Of a stretch of 64,000 nt of DNA, positions 29,363 through 39,421 are shown one piece after another (position 1 is the stretch's first letter; every line of letters starts with the position of its first letter). Source of the DNA: Rheinheimera sp. MMS21-TC3 (lineage in GTDB: Bacteria; Pseudomonadota; Gammaproteobacteria; Enterobacterales; Alteromonadaceae); assembly GCF_032229285.1 (NCBI RefSeq), contig NZ_CP135084.1, positions 2,170,001-2,234,000 of the forward strand, in the 5' to 3' direction. Both the position numbers and the translations under genes were made by a program. Under the pieces are notes generated by a model that was not told where the DNA came from, made no database searches, and saw only the letters and a program-made list of their open reading frames with translations.

Positions 29363-30807
29363 ACAGCTATATTCTTAAAGCCTTGTTCTTGCATCACTAA
29401 AGCTTGTAAACGGCTCATTACCCCTTGATCACAGTAAAAGTAATACTGTTTAGTTTGATCTAAAGTAGAAAATTGACTCTGTAAGCGAAAGAAAGGTAAC
29501 TCAATAACTTCCACATCCACCAGCTGTAAGGGCTTAAGATCGGTTTCTTCAGGTGAGCGAATATCCACCACTATACTTGTAGCGGGTAGCTCGCTTAACT
29601 CACTTACTATCTGTGCTTGTTGATCGGCTTGAAAATCAATAGTGCGGATATCTAAAACTTTAGCTTGCTGTACCGCATTGTCTAAGACGCTAAAGTCAAA
29701 GTTTTCTTCATTAGCTAACACCTCTGATAACACAGCATTAATAGTGGGTTTACGCGAGATTACACCACAATACTCTGGCATACTTTTAGCAATATCTTCA
29801 GCCCCTATCTGTTTAGCTATATCTATAATCTGTTGTTTATCATGATATATAAGCGGCCTTAATATCAGCATATCTGTCACTCTATCGATAGCATTTAAGT
29901 TTGCTATGGTCTGGCTAGATACTTGACCGATACTCTCGCCGGTGACAATAGCTTTAATACCCAGGTTTTCAGCCACAGTGCTAGCAGCACGCATCATCAT
30001 CCGTTTTAAAACCACGCCCATTAGACCGTTGTCTATTTTTTCTAGTATTTCATCTACTACAGGAGCAAAGTTAACGCTAACAAACTTAACTTTGTGCGAC
30101 AAACTGTACTTATGCCAGATCAAATGGGCCATTTCACGCACACCAGTCTCATGCGCTGCTCCACCTAAGTTAAAAAACACATAATGGGTGCGTAAGCCTT
30201 TACGGATCATTAAATAACTTGCGACAGCAGAATCATAGCCGCCTGAAATTAATGACAACACATCCGACTGAGAAGGTAATGGGAAACCGCCCATACCAGC
30301 ATGAGTTTGCCTAACCATTAGCAGTAAATTGCGCTTTATTTCTAAGTTTACGGTTAAATCAGGCTTTTTAAGCTGCACCTTAGCACTGGCTACTAGCTGA
30401 TTTAAGCCACCACCAATATACCGCTCAGCTTCTATCGAACTAAAATCATGGCTTCCCATGCGACGAACACGAACACAAAAGGTTTTATTTTCAAGCTGGC
30501 TAGCATAAACATCTTTAACTTGCTGATAAATATCATCTAAAGAAGTAAATTGGCTCGACTGCATTTCAGAGAAATTAACAATGCCTGGGATACAGCTTAA
30601 ACGATCAATTAGTTTTTGCCGTAACTCTGCGCTATCGCTGTCGCAACGAACAGTAAGATGATCAAAGTTATTATTCACCCGCACAGCAGCATCAACCTGA
30701 ACTAAAATGGTTTTTAAATTACGCTCTAATAATTTAGTTTGCCGTTTGCGAACAGAATTGCTTTTAATAACAATTTCAGGATGGAGCTTAATAATAAATT
30801 CAATCAT
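29350..30807 (-). CDS. thiI: tRNA 4-thiouridine synthetase ThiI with rhodanese domain
   Basis: ThiI makes 4-thiouridine at tRNA position 8 and supplies sulphur for the thiazole of thiamine. The order is ferredoxin-like domain, THUMP domain (about 60-165), PP-loop ATP pyrophosphatase (SGGYDSAVASYLM, about residue 188) and a C-terminal rhodanese domain. The rhodanese active-site cysteine is Cys459 in YCDQGVMSR, so it is the long, enteric-type ThiI. The Cys in EYCGVISRKPT is the second redox residue. A hairpin just before it (30836-30880) suggests separate transcription from pomAB. Confidence 0.95.
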   Translation of the reverse strand: MIEFIIKLHPEIVIKSNSVRKRQTKLLERNLKTILVQVDAAVRVNNNFDHLTVRCDSDSAELRQKLIDRLSCIPGIVNFSEMQSSQFTSLDDIYQQVKDVYASQLENKTFCVRVRRMGSHDFSSIEAERYIGGGLNQLVASAKVQLKKPDLTVNLEIKRNLLLMVRQTHAGMGGFPLPSQSDVLSLISGGYDSAVASYLMIRKGLRTHYVFFNLGGAAHETGVREMAHLIWHKYSLSHKVKFVSVNFAPVVDEILEKIDNGLMGVVLKRMMMRAASTVAENLGIKAIVTGESIGQVSSQTIANLNAIDRVTDMLILRPLIYHDKQQIIDIAKQIGAEDIAKSMPEYCGVISRKPTINAVLSEVLANEENFDFSVLDNAVQQAKVLDIRTIDFQADQQAQIVSELSELPATSIVVDIRSPEETDLKPLQLVDVEVIELPFFRLQSQFSTLDQTKQYYFYCDQGVMSRLQALVMQEQGFKNIAVYRP

Positions 30808-30835
30808 AAGAGGTTTAAGTTGTGGCAGAAAAAGT

Positions 30836-30880
30836 GGCGCAGATTATAGCGGATCTATTACTAAAGACCTAATCTGCGCC
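30836..30880 (-). terminator. Probable terminator after pomAB
   Basis: On the minus strand GGCGCAGATTA pairs perfectly with TAATCTGCGCC (11 bp) across a 23-base loop, then ACTTTTTC follows. It begins 6 bases after the pomB stop. The large loop lowers certainty; thiI begins 29 bases beyond the hairpin. Confidence 0.65.
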
Positions 30881-30885
30881 AAAAA

Positions 30886-31824
30886 TTAGTTAGTTTCACC
30901 CTCTAAACTAACAGGAGTAGATTCTTTAGCCTTACCTTGCATGATAGATATTTCTACCCGACGGTTACGCCGCCTATTGACTTCAGTATCATTTGGCTCT
31001 AGCGGTTTAGTATCGGCATGGCCAACTACCACTAATCGGGTTCGATCAAAACCCTGTGCTTTTACCATTTCTGTCGCCACCGATACAGCTCGTTGCGCCG
31101 ATAAGTCCCAATTATTAGTATGCAACTCATTTGACACTTGAATGTCATCGGTATGGCCAGTTACAGTTATTTCACCAGGAACATCATTAAGCAATAAGCC
31201 AATGCGCTGCACTATTGGTTTAAACCTTGGTTGTAAAAAAGATGAGCCAGAAGCAAAAGAACCATTTTCTCGAATACGAATAATAATTTGCTGGCCTAAA
31301 GATTCCAACTCAATAGCACCATCAAGAATTTGTTGCTCTAATTGCTCGGCTAGCTTTTTCACTTCTTTATTAGTTCTATCTTGGGCAGCTTGCTGAGCCG
31401 CTTCTGCTTCCGATATTTGCTCGGCATTACTGGCAGACTCACCGCCTATCATATCGTCACGCTGCTCTTTTCTGCCCCCAGCAGAGTCTTCATCACCAGC
31501 TTGAAACTCAATAACTTGCTGAGTTACTTCCATGGTTTGTTGCTGTAAGGTTTCTATTGGTGTTGGCTCAGGTCGGCCAGGACGAAATTCTAATGCAATA
31601 ACACTAGTGCCTTTTGGAATATCATCAACTTCAATTTTATTTTGCACCCCAAAAGCCATCTTCATCGAGCCAGCTATTTGCTTAAACTTAAGCACATCCA
31701 TTTCAGAAAAGGCTAACAATAAAACAAAGAAGCACATTAAAAGTGCCATTAAGTCAGCAAAGGTGTTCATATACATTGGCAAGCCCGGAGGCGGACATTT
31801 ACACTCTTCAGCTTCATCATTCAT
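30886..31824 (-). CDS. pomB: Sodium-driven flagellar stator protein PomB
   Basis: PomB, with PomA, forms the Na+-conducting stator that drives the polar flagellar motor. The single TM helix has the ion-binding Asp24 (YMNTFADLMALLMCFF), followed by a plug segment and a C-terminal OmpA-like peptidoglycan-binding domain (TVTGHTDDIQVSN, RRNRRVEISI). The start of the protein (CKCPPPGLPMYMNTFADLMA) and VQNKIEVDDIPKGTSVIALE are near identical in style to Vibrio PomB, which supports Na+ over H+ coupling. It follows pomA with one base between. Coupling ion is inferred. Confidence 0.94.
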   Translation of the reverse strand: MNDEAEECKCPPPGLPMYMNTFADLMALLMCFFVLLLAFSEMDVLKFKQIAGSMKMAFGVQNKIEVDDIPKGTSVIALEFRPGRPEPTPIETLQQQTMEVTQQVIEFQAGDEDSAGGRKEQRDDMIGGESASNAEQISEAEAAQQAAQDRTNKEVKKLAEQLEQQILDGAIELESLGQQIIIRIRENGSFASGSSFLQPRFKPIVQRIGLLLNDVPGEITVTGHTDDIQVSNELHTNNWDLSAQRAVSVATEMVKAQGFDRTRLVVVGHADTKPLEPNDTEVNRRRNRRVEISIMQGKAKESTPVSLEGETN

Positions 31825-31825
31825 T

Positions 31826-32593
31826 TTAATCTACCACTACTTCTTGGCGTTTACTTTGCGCTAAATAATTACGCAAAATTCCTTCAATTATTTTCGGATT
31901 TTGACCATCTTGGATCCCTAAAATAGCATCAACAATCAACTGGTAGTTTTGTTTTTCTTGCTGGTTTCTTACCGCTAATTTATCTGCAATAGGGATAGCA
32001 ATAACGTTAGCAATAAAAGCACCGTATAAAGTGGTTAATAATGCTACAGCCATAGCTGGGCCAATTGCTTTTGGATCATCCATATTCGATAACATAGCCA
32101 CTAAACCAACTAAAGTACCTATCATCCCCATAGCGGGGGCAACTTCGCCTAACCCTTTAAATACACCAATAGCAATTTCATGGCGTTTCTCGGTTAGGCT
32201 AATATCTTTTAACAAAGTGGATCTCACCACATCACCATCATGACCATCCACTAACATATTTACGCCTTTTTGCATAAACTGATTAGGGATATCTGCCTCT
32301 TCTAAGGCCAAGAAACCGCCTTTACGGGCTGAGTCAGCTAATTGCACGGCTTTTTCAATCAACTCTTCCGGCGGTTCAATTTTATACATAAAGGCTTTAG
32401 CAGCAGCTTTACCCGAGTCAATAAATTGGCTTAAGGTAAATTTTGATATCACAACAAAAATTGAACCTAGCACAACAATTAATATTGACACAGTATCATA
32501 AAATATTCCGACATTACCGGCACTGCCTAGCACCATGGCTAAGATCACAAAACCTATGGCGCCTAACATGCCAACAATGGTTGCTATATCCAC
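31826..32593 (-). CDS. pomA: Sodium-driven flagellar stator protein PomA
   Basis: This 255-residue four-helix stator subunit partners PomB. The start is GTG 32593, with AAGGAG (about 8 bases) upstream. The cytoplasmic loop has KGGFLALEE, and the last two helices include the motif VAPAMGMIGTLVGLVAMLSNMDDPKAIGPAMAVALLTT, which matches Vibrio PomA. It is the first gene of the pomAB pair, which is followed by a hairpin at 30836-30880. Other flagellar genes are not nearby; stator pairs are usually separate. Confidence 0.95.
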   Translation of the reverse strand: MDIATIVGMLGAIGFVILAMVLGSAGNVGIFYDTVSILIVVLGSIFVVISKFTLSQFIDSGKAAAKAFMYKIEPPEELIEKAVQLADSARKGGFLALEEADIPNQFMQKGVNMLVDGHDGDVVRSTLLKDISLTEKRHEIAIGVFKGLGEVAPAMGMIGTLVGLVAMLSNMDDPKAIGPAMAVALLTTLYGAFIANVIAIPIADKLAVRNQQEKQNYQLIVDAILGIQDGQNPKIIEGILRNYLAQSKRQEVVVD

Positions 32594-32787
32594 TATAATC
32601 TCCTTTACCCGTGACTACTTCAGCCTGTATTACGCTAGTTTATCTTAGAGCATTACGCTTTATCGACAAGATTAACGAATCATTAAGTATAAAATACATC
32701 AATTTATACATTTAAGCTTTCACTTCTGCGTTCTGATTGCTCATAATAGTGCGCTAAGATACGTTTTTGCCCTTTTTCGAGAACATA

Positions 32788-33033
32788 ATGACTAAAAAAA
32801 AAGCCGACTTAAGCCAATTTGAACAAACTTTGTCAGAACTTGAACAAATAGTACAACAATTAGAGCAAGGTGAGCTGTCTCTCGATCAATCGTTACAGCA
32901 GTTTGAGCGAGGTATTACTTTAGCCAGACAAAGCCAGCAACTCCTACAAGCTGCAGAGCAAAAAGTACAAGTGTTAATGCAACAGCAGCAGCAAGAGAGT
33001 TTATTGCCTTTCGATGCCCCTGCAGGAGAATAA
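32788..33033 (+). CDS. xseB: Exodeoxyribonuclease VII small subunit
   Basis: XseB is the 81-residue small subunit that, with XseA, degrades single-stranded [36 protein letters not shown] is the family helical signature, and a Gln-rich C-terminal helix follows. I start at ATG 32788 ([10 protein letters not shown]), since a TTG 21 bases upstream gives residues absent from the family. It leads the xseB-ispA-dxs operon, as in E. coli, and its stop is one base before ispA's GTG. Confidence 0.94.
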   Translation: MTKKKADLSQFEQTLSELEQIVQQLEQGELSLDQSLQQFERGITLARQSQQLLQAAEQKVQVLMQQQQQESLLPFDAPAGE

Positions 33034-33034
33034 G

Positions 33035-33922
33035 GTGTTTTCAAAGAACTTAGCGGTTTACCAACAAAGAGTAGAGCGCCAATTACAACAGTTGTTGCAA
33101 GGCTACCCTGAAACGGAGCCACAATTATTGCAAGCTATGTCATATAGTTTGCTACTGGGCGGCAAACGTATTAGGCCTTTTATAATTTACAGCTGTGGCT
33201 CTATGTTAGGGGCAAGTTTATCTGATCTTGATGGCCCCGCCGCAGCGATTGAAGCCCTCCACAGCTATTCATTAATTCATGATGACTTACCGGCAATGGA
33301 TAATGATGATATGCGACGTGGCAAACCTACTTGCCATAAAGCTTTTAATGAAGCGACAGCAATTTTAGCCGGTGATGCTCTGCAAAGTATGGCGTTTGAG
33401 ATCTTAAGCCAACACCCTTATCAAGATGTGGCAGCAAAAGATGTTGTTTCTATGCTACAACACCTTAGTAAAGCCTCAGGCTACAGCGGTATGTGCGGTG
33501 GCCAGGCTATTGATATCATACAAACTAATCAGCCTACTACAGTGGCTCAATTAGAACGTATGCACCGTTTAAAAACAGGGGCTTTAATAGAAACAACAGT
33601 TCGCCTAGCTTGGCATTGCAGTCCCAAAAAAGATCCAGCAGAATTAGCCTCATTACTGCACTATGCTGCAGCGCTAGGGCTAGCATTTCAGGTGCAAGAT
33701 GATATCCTCGACATAGAGAGTGATTCACAAACATTAGGTAAACCGCAGGGGTCTGATAGTAAGGGCAATAAAGCAACCTACCCAATGTTACTTGGCTTAG
33801 CCCAAGCAAAAGAAAAAGCACAACAACTTTATCAAGATGCACTTAATGCATTAGCACCACTACCTTATAATACCGATGAATTGCGCCAATTCGCGCAGTA
33901 TATAGTCGACCGTAGGTTTTAA
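33035..33922 (+). CDS. ispA: Farnesyl diphosphate synthase IspA
   Basis: IspA condenses isopentenyl and dimethylallyl/geranyl diphosphates to farnesyl diphosphate for quinone and undecaprenol synthesis. The two Asp-rich motifs, [18 protein letters not shown] and [13 protein letters not shown], with KRIRPF and GG(Q)AIDI, are complete. The GTG at 33035 (AGGAG 7 bases before) gives 295 residues, near E. coli's 299. An ATG 21 bases earlier overlaps xseB and adds nothing conserved. Its stop is 14 bases before dxs. Confidence 0.95.
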   Translation: MFSKNLAVYQQRVERQLQQLLQGYPETEPQLLQAMSYSLLLGGKRIRPFIIYSCGSMLGASLSDLDGPAAAIEALHSYSLIHDDLPAMDNDDMRRGKPTCHKAFNEATAILAGDALQSMAFEILSQHPYQDVAAKDVVSMLQHLSKASGYSGMCGGQAIDIIQTNQPTTVAQLERMHRLKTGALIETTVRLAWHCSPKKDPAELASLLHYAAALGLAFQVQDDILDIESDSQTLGKPQGSDSKGNKATYPMLLGLAQAKEKAQQLYQDALNALAPLPYNTDELRQFAQYIVDRRF

Positions 33923-33936
33923 TACAGGCAAAAAAT

Positions 33937-35799
33937 ATGGCGTTAGAACTTAACGATTACCCGTTATTAGCAAAAGCAAATCTTCCAGAGCAACTTAGAC
34001 AGTTGCCGCAAGAACAATTACCAGCTTTAAGTAAAGAGCTACGGCGGTTTTTATTACACTCTGTTAGCCAAAGCAGTGGCCATTTTGCTTCCGGTCTTGG
34101 CACAGTTGAATTAACTGTAGCGCTGCATTATGTCTACAACACCCCTTATGACCGTATAATTTGGGATGTTGGCCATCAAGCTTACCCGCATAAAATTCTC
34201 ACTGGCCGCCGAGACAAAATGCAAACTATTCGCAAAAAAGATGGCTTGCATCCTTTTCCGTTTCGTGAAGAAAGCGAATATGACGTGCTAACAGTTGGCC
34301 ATTCTAGCACCTCTATCAGTGCCGCTTTAGGTATGGCTATTGCTGCTAAACAAGCACGTAACCAACGTAAAATTGCAGCTGTTATTGGCGATGGCGCTAT
34401 AACGGCAGGTATGGCATTTGAAGCTATGAATCATGCCGGTGAAGTACGCCCGGACATGCTGGTTATTTTAAATGATAACGAAATGTCTATTTCTGAAAAC
34501 GTTGGCGCTTTAAACCAGTACTTTGCCCGTATTCTTTCTGGTAATTTTTATACCAGCTTACGTGAAGGCGGTAAGAAAATTCTTAGCGGCGTGCCGCCAT
34601 TACATCAATTAGCTAGCCGGGCTGAAGAGCATTTTAAAGGCATGGTCACGCCTGGTACTTTTTTTGAAGAGTTAGGTTTTAACTATATTGGTCCTATTGA
34701 TGGCCATGATGTTATTGCCTTAGTTGATACCATTCGCAATATGCGTAATATGCAAGGGCCACAACTTCTCCATATTGTAACGAAAAAAGGTAAAGGCTAT
34801 GCACCAGCAGAAGCCGACCCTATTGGTTTTCATGCTGTTTCTAAATTTAACCCAGCTCAAGAGCAACAGCCAGCTAAAAAGGCCAGCTTACCTAGCTTCT
34901 CTAATGTTTTTGGTAGCTGGATTTGCGATATGGCTAAACAAGACGAAAGGTTGCAAGCTATTACACCAGCAATGCGCGAAGGCTCTGATCTTGTAAGATT
35001 TTCTAAAGCTTTTCCTAATCGATATTTTGACGTTGCTATTGCCGAGCAGCACGCTGTCACTTTAGCTGCTGGTATGGCTATAGAAGGCTTAAAGCCAGTA
35101 GTGGCTATCTATTCCAGCTTTTTACAACGAGGCTACGATCAAGTGATCCATGATGTCGCCTTACAAAACTTAGATGTGCTGTTTGCCATTGACAGAGCAG
35201 GTATTGTTGGCGCTGATGGCCCAACCCATCAAGGTGCCTTTGATTTAAGCTTTATGCGCTGCATCCCTAACTTAATTATAATGGCGCCGTCAGATGAAAA
35301 TGAATGCCGGCAAATGCTTTATACGGGTTACCAGTACTCTGGCCCTGCCGCAGTACGCTACCCAAGAGGTATAGGCACAGGCATAGCAGCTAATGAAGAT
35401 ATGCAGCTATTAGCCATTGGTAAAGCGCGACAAGTACGTCAAGGTAAGGCTATTGCTATTTTAGCCTTTGGTACCTTACTAGGTGCTTGTCAGCAAGTTG
35501 CAGAACAATTAGATGCCAGTTTAATTGATATGCGCTTTGTAAAGCCTTTAGATCAACAACTGTTAAAGCAATTAGCGGCTACACATGATGTATTTGTCAC
35601 TGTAGAAGATAACGCCATCATGGGCGGTGCAGGTTCAGCCGTTAATGAATTTATTGCTGCGGAAGGCTTAGCCGTGCGTAGTATAAACTTAGGCTTACCA
35701 GATCAGTTTATTAAGCACGGAACTCAAGAAGAAATCTATGCAGAATTAGGCTTAGACAGTGCCGGCATTTTAGCGAGTATAACTGCTAAGCTTAATTAA
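33937..35799 (+). CDS. dxs: 1-Deoxy-D-xylulose-5-phosphate synthase
   Basis: Dxs condenses pyruvate and glyceraldehyde 3-phosphate to DXP, the first step of the MEP isoprenoid pathway, and feeds thiamine and pyridoxal synthesis. This TPP enzyme has [18 protein letters not shown] (TPP-Mg motif GDG...N), HSSTSIS, the Pyr domain with [14 protein letters not shown] and the C-terminal transketolase domain. At 620 residues it equals E. coli Dxs. It is the last gene of xseB-ispA-dxs, followed by a bidirectional terminator. Confidence 0.97.
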   Translation: MALELNDYPLLAKANLPEQLRQLPQEQLPALSKELRRFLLHSVSQSSGHFASGLGTVELTVALHYVYNTPYDRIIWDVGHQAYPHKILTGRRDKMQTIRKKDGLHPFPFREESEYDVLTVGHSSTSISAALGMAIAAKQARNQRKIAAVIGDGAITAGMAFEAMNHAGEVRPDMLVILNDNEMSISENVGALNQYFARILSGNFYTSLREGGKKILSGVPPLHQLASRAEEHFKGMVTPGTFFEELGFNYIGPIDGHDVIALVDTIRNMRNMQGPQLLHIVTKKGKGYAPAEADPIGFHAVSKFNPAQEQQPAKKASLPSFSNVFGSWICDMAKQDERLQAITPAMREGSDLVRFSKAFPNRYFDVAIAEQHAVTLAAGMAIEGLKPVVAIYSSFLQRGYDQVIHDVALQNLDVLFAIDRAGIVGADGPTHQGAFDLSFMRCIPNLIIMAPSDENECRQMLYTGYQYSGPAAVRYPRGIGTGIAANEDMQLLAIGKARQVRQGKAIAILAFGTLLGACQQVAEQLDASLIDMRFVKPLDQQLLKQLAATHDVFVTVEDNAIMGGAGSAVNEFIAAEGLAVRSINLGLPDQFIKHGTQEEIYAELGLDSAGILASITAKLN

Positions 35800-35815
35800 G
35801 CTTTAGCCTAGTAAT

Positions 35816-35846
35816 AAAAAACACTAGCCTTGCTAGTGTTTTTTTT
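35816..35846. terminator. Bidirectional intrinsic terminator
   Basis: AAAACACTAGC-CTT-GCTAGTGTTTT forms a strong hairpin flanked by A and T tracts. It separates dxs from the convergent sensor gene ending at 35869. Confidence 0.92.
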
Positions 35847-35868
35847 GCCCAAAATTATTGGGTTAGTT

Positions 35869-38800
35869 TTACTCAGATTTATATAAAGTAAAACGGGCTA
35901 AGCCTACAGCTAGTAAACGTTCAACTTGGGCTTCAATATGCAAGGAGTCTTCAAATTCAAAAGCATCAACTTGCTGATCAAATTCAATACTGGCAACTCC
36001 ATTTTTACCCGAATGTTTAACATGATATAAAGATATCTCTGCTAATTGTAACGAGATTTCCCAGCTTATTAATTGACCGCCTAATAAAGGCAATGGATAC
36101 AAAGCATAACCAATAGAGCAAGTTAAGTAAGTCTTATTACCATCAGGTAACACAAAGGCGGTGCGAGAAATTTGTTCATTTAACTGATGACAAAACTGCT
36201 CAACCAAATCAACATGAATGTCTCGCAATACTAATACAAATTCATTAGCTGAAAAACGCACAACATAATCTGAACCGCGGGTTTCTCTAATTAATAACCA
36301 GGCTACTTGTTGCATACAGCTATCACCGGCGATATTGCCATACTGATCATTAATATGCTTGAAGTTATCTAAATCTAGTTGTAACAATGCCATACCTTTG
36401 CCTTGGATTTGCATCGACTCACGGTTACGTTGAAAATGTTCAATATCTTTAGGCAATTGCTCAAACATAAAATGCCGATTACGTAAACCGGTTAAATTAT
36501 CTTTATAGGTCAACAATGCCATTTGCTCGTTCAGTTCATTTAGCTTTATATTGCTATTTTCCAACTCTTGAGTGCGCTGCTTGACTAGTTGACCTAATTG
36601 CTGTTGTTTATTAATAGCGTTACGACGCAACAACCATAAGACACCATATAAACAAAACAGGAATAATAATAACCATAACCCGCGATAAACAAGGGTTTCA
36701 TCAAAACGTTTTGGCACTATTAACTCTAATTCTGTGGTTGCATCTTGTGACCACGGTTGATTATCAAAGCGACTTTGTAATCGAAACACAAAACGCCCAG
36801 GTGGTAAATTGGTATAAATGGCTTCACGCCGCGAGCCAACTTCATGCCAACTGGACTCAAAACCTTGGAGTTGATACCTAAATTCAAGAGCATTAGGTTT
36901 TACAAATTCTAGTGCCGCATAATGCAGACTAACACTACGATCATCTAATTTAAGCAATAAGCTTGGCTGCTTATAGTTGAGTGGGTAAATTTGCTGACCT
37001 AGTACTTTTTTTATGACTGGCTGTAGCTGATTGTGCTTTTGTTTATTTAAATCAGCAGCAACCGACACTACACCTTTTAAAGTAGGATACCAATATCTTT
37101 GCTGCCACAATGCCACTTTGTCATGCCCTGCACCATTACAACAACGGCCAGGAATAGTGCCTAATTGCCTATCATAAGGCCCAAGCACCTCATCAATAGC
37201 CAACACAGGGCCTAATTTATCAGACTTTGTTGCGCTAAAAGGCTGAAGTTTAAGCCTAAATATGCCTTTTAAACTACTTAACCAAACAATTCCATTTACG
37301 CTGTCTTCAATCATACTGACAACAGGGCTGTGCGGTAAACCATTACCATCATGTAATTGAAACCAAGTCCCTTTTGCTTGGCGAATAAAAACACCATCAT
37401 CTAAAGTACTAACTAATAAAGAGTTATCCGCTAAGACTAATACAGCGGTAATATAACTATTAAATAACGCGGTATCAGTTCCTAAGCGGGTTAATCTATT
37501 ATTTTTATACTGATATAAGCCACGGATAGTACCTAACACAACTAAATCTTGCTGTTGCTGCAAAGCAGTAATATGCCGAGTTTCAAGTTGGTCCATCAAA
37601 GCAAATGGGGCAAGCTTATTATTTTGGTAATGATACAAGCCCATAACGCCGCCTATCCAGATACCATCTTGCTGATCGGGCTCAAGCACTCTTACTAAAC
37701 TATTTTCTAAGCTTTCAAACACTTTAGTCAGGGTTTTAGTACCACGTTGATGGGCGTATACACCTTTAGAGGTTGCTAACCATAGTTCATTTTCGGTTGG
37801 CCAGTGCATATCATATACTGTCCCTACCCCAAGCTGCTCGGTATTAAGTAAAGCTTTATAATCACCATTGACAAATAACTCACCTAACTCTAATTGACCA
37901 GCTAATAACAAGGTATTTTGCGGCGTAACCGCAACACTACGAATAATTCTGTCAGCCCCTTCAGGCAAGACCCGATTAATATTACCGATAGATGAGCGAT
38001 AAATACCGTCACTAAAGCTAGCTAACCAAATATTTTTTTGCTTATCTTCATAAATATCACTAAACCAAGGCGAGTTACCTAATTCATCTCCAGTAATATA
38101 TTGCCAATCTTGATCTGCATGTTGATGAAATAGCTTTCTATTCGCTGAGATCCAATTGTTACCATAGCTATCTTGCAGTAACTTATATACTGCAGTATTG
38201 GTTTTATCTGGTAATTCACATTTACTAATATGGCCACTAGGATCTAACGAGAAAAACCCAGATTCACTGGCTAAATATAAATGTTCATTTTCCCAATATA
38301 AATCATAAATTGGTATTTGCACTAACTCTAACGGTAAGGCATAGCTAATAAGGGTATCTTCATTTAAATCATAGCTATATAACCAATGGGTACTAGTTAC
38401 CCAAACCTTATCACCTACCTTTTGTAATTGATTAACTTGTTCTCGTATTTTCTCTACCCGAGAAGTTTGACCATTTTTTACTCGGTACAAATAATCAGCA
38501 GCAAGCCAAATTTCATCTGGTGATATTTCAATAATAGAGGTTACTTCTGCTGTAATTTTGTAGTGCTCAAACTGTAAATTTGACGGTTCAACACCGGACA
38601 AACCAGTCTTAGTACCAACCCAAATATAACCCTTACTGTCTTTAAACAACCGAGTAATATTATTACTCGCTAAATTTTGCTGGGTTTTAGTTGTAAAGTG
38701 CTCAAACTGATTGCCATCAAAGCGATTTAAACCATATAAAGTGCCTAGCCAAATATAGCCTTGGTTATCTTGAGTGATAGCACGTACAGAGTTACTAGAT

Positions 38801-38916
38801 AAGCCATCAGTACTACTCCAATGTTTAATATCAAAGTCATACATGGATTGTTGGCTAAATGCGTGTAAGGAAGCAGAGACAAAACAGAATATTAATATAA
38901 GTAGTTGCTGTTTCAT
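35869..38916 (-). CDS. Two-component-type propeller sensor with Y_Y_Y and degenerate GGDEF
   Basis: This 1015-residue protein has a signal peptide (about 1-21), two tandem seven-bladed beta-propellers built from repeats of the type DNQGYIWLGTLYGLNRFDG, a Y_Y_Y domain (about 690-745, FESSWHEVGSRREAIYTNLPPG), one TM helix (about 765-785), a coiled coil, and a cytoplasmic GGDEF-family domain. The propeller region is predicted to lie in the periplasm. The diguanylate cyclase signature is replaced by SANEF at residues 889-893 (consensus GGDEF/GGEEF), so it is probably inactive. An upstream Asp in the LQLDLDNFKHIND segment is retained. Ligand and output are unknown. Confidence 0.85.
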   Translation of the reverse strand: MKQQLLILIFCFVSASLHAFSQQSMYDFDIKHWSSTDGLSSNSVRAITQDNQGYIWLGTLYGLNRFDGNQFEHFTTKTQQNLASNNITRLFKDSKGYIWVGTKTGLSGVEPSNLQFEHYKITAEVTSIIEISPDEIWLAADYLYRVKNGQTSRVEKIREQVNQLQKVGDKVWVTSTHWLYSYDLNEDTLISYALPLELVQIPIYDLYWENEHLYLASESGFFSLDPSGHISKCELPDKTNTAVYKLLQDSYGNNWISANRKLFHQHADQDWQYITGDELGNSPWFSDIYEDKQKNIWLASFSDGIYRSSIGNINRVLPEGADRIIRSVAVTPQNTLLLAGQLELGELFVNGDYKALLNTEQLGVGTVYDMHWPTENELWLATSKGVYAHQRGTKTLTKVFESLENSLVRVLEPDQQDGIWIGGVMGLYHYQNNKLAPFALMDQLETRHITALQQQQDLVVLGTIRGLYQYKNNRLTRLGTDTALFNSYITAVLVLADNSLLVSTLDDGVFIRQAKGTWFQLHDGNGLPHSPVVSMIEDSVNGIVWLSSLKGIFRLKLQPFSATKSDKLGPVLAIDEVLGPYDRQLGTIPGRCCNGAGHDKVALWQQRYWYPTLKGVVSVAADLNKQKHNQLQPVIKKVLGQQIYPLNYKQPSLLLKLDDRSVSLHYAALEFVKPNALEFRYQLQGFESSWHEVGSRREAIYTNLPPGRFVFRLQSRFDNQPWSQDATTELELIVPKRFDETLVYRGLWLLLFLFCLYGVLWLLRRNAINKQQQLGQLVKQRTQELENSNIKLNELNEQMALLTYKDNLTGLRNRHFMFEQLPKDIEHFQRNRESMQIQGKGMALLQLDLDNFKHINDQYGNIAGDSCMQQVAWLLIRETRGSDYVVRFSANEFVLVLRDIHVDLVEQFCHQLNEQISRTAFVLPDGNKTYLTCSIGYALYPLPLLGGQLISWEISLQLAEISLYHVKHSGKNGVASIEFDQQVDAFEFEDSLHIEAQVERLLAVGLARFTLYKSE

Positions 38917-38941
38917 TGATCCCCTACCTTAAAACTTAAGG

Positions 38942-39421
38942 CTAAATTCTACTAATCCAATTCACAATAAGGTGCAAGCTGACACAGGCAGCCATACCCG
39001 CTAAAACATCATCCAACATAATACCTAAACCGCCATGGACTGTTTTATCAAACCAACGGATTGGCCAAGGCTTAGTAATATCAAATAAACGAAATAAAAT
39101 AAAACCTAATAATAAGTACTGCCAGGTTAAAGGCACCAAAAACATTGTTATAGCAAAGCCAATAATCTCGTCCCAAACAATAGCAGCATGATCGGGCTGG
39201 CCAATATCTTTAGTAGCAACGGCACAAACATAAACACCTAATAAAGTACCTAAGACTATAAAGCTTAACAAGTAGTAGTTACCTGCCCACATTAGTAAGG
39301 CAACTATAGGTACAGCTACTAAAGTGCCTACAGTACCAGGGGCGTATTTAGCTAAGCCAGAGCCAAAGCCTAAGGCTAAAAAGTGCTGCCATTTAGTTAA
39401 ACGAAAGCTAGGTAGTGTCAT
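38942..39421 (-). CDS. pgpA: Phosphatidylglycerophosphatase A
   Basis: PgpA dephosphorylates phosphatidylglycerophosphate to phosphatidylglycerol in the inner membrane. The 159-residue sequence has four hydrophobic segments and the family motifs GSGLAKYAPGTVGTLVAVP, a central VWDEIIGFA segment, and DDVLAGMAA. It overlaps thiL by 4 bases, keeping the conserved thiL-pgpA order at the end of the riboflavin/nusB operon. Confidence 0.94.
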   Translation of the reverse strand: MTLPSFRLTKWQHFLALGFGSGLAKYAPGTVGTLVAVPIVALLMWAGNYYLLSFIVLGTLLGVYVCAVATKDIGQPDHAAIVWDEIIGFAITMFLVPLTWQYLLLGFILFRLFDITKPWPIRWFDKTVHGGLGIMLDDVLAGMAACVSLHLIVNWISRI

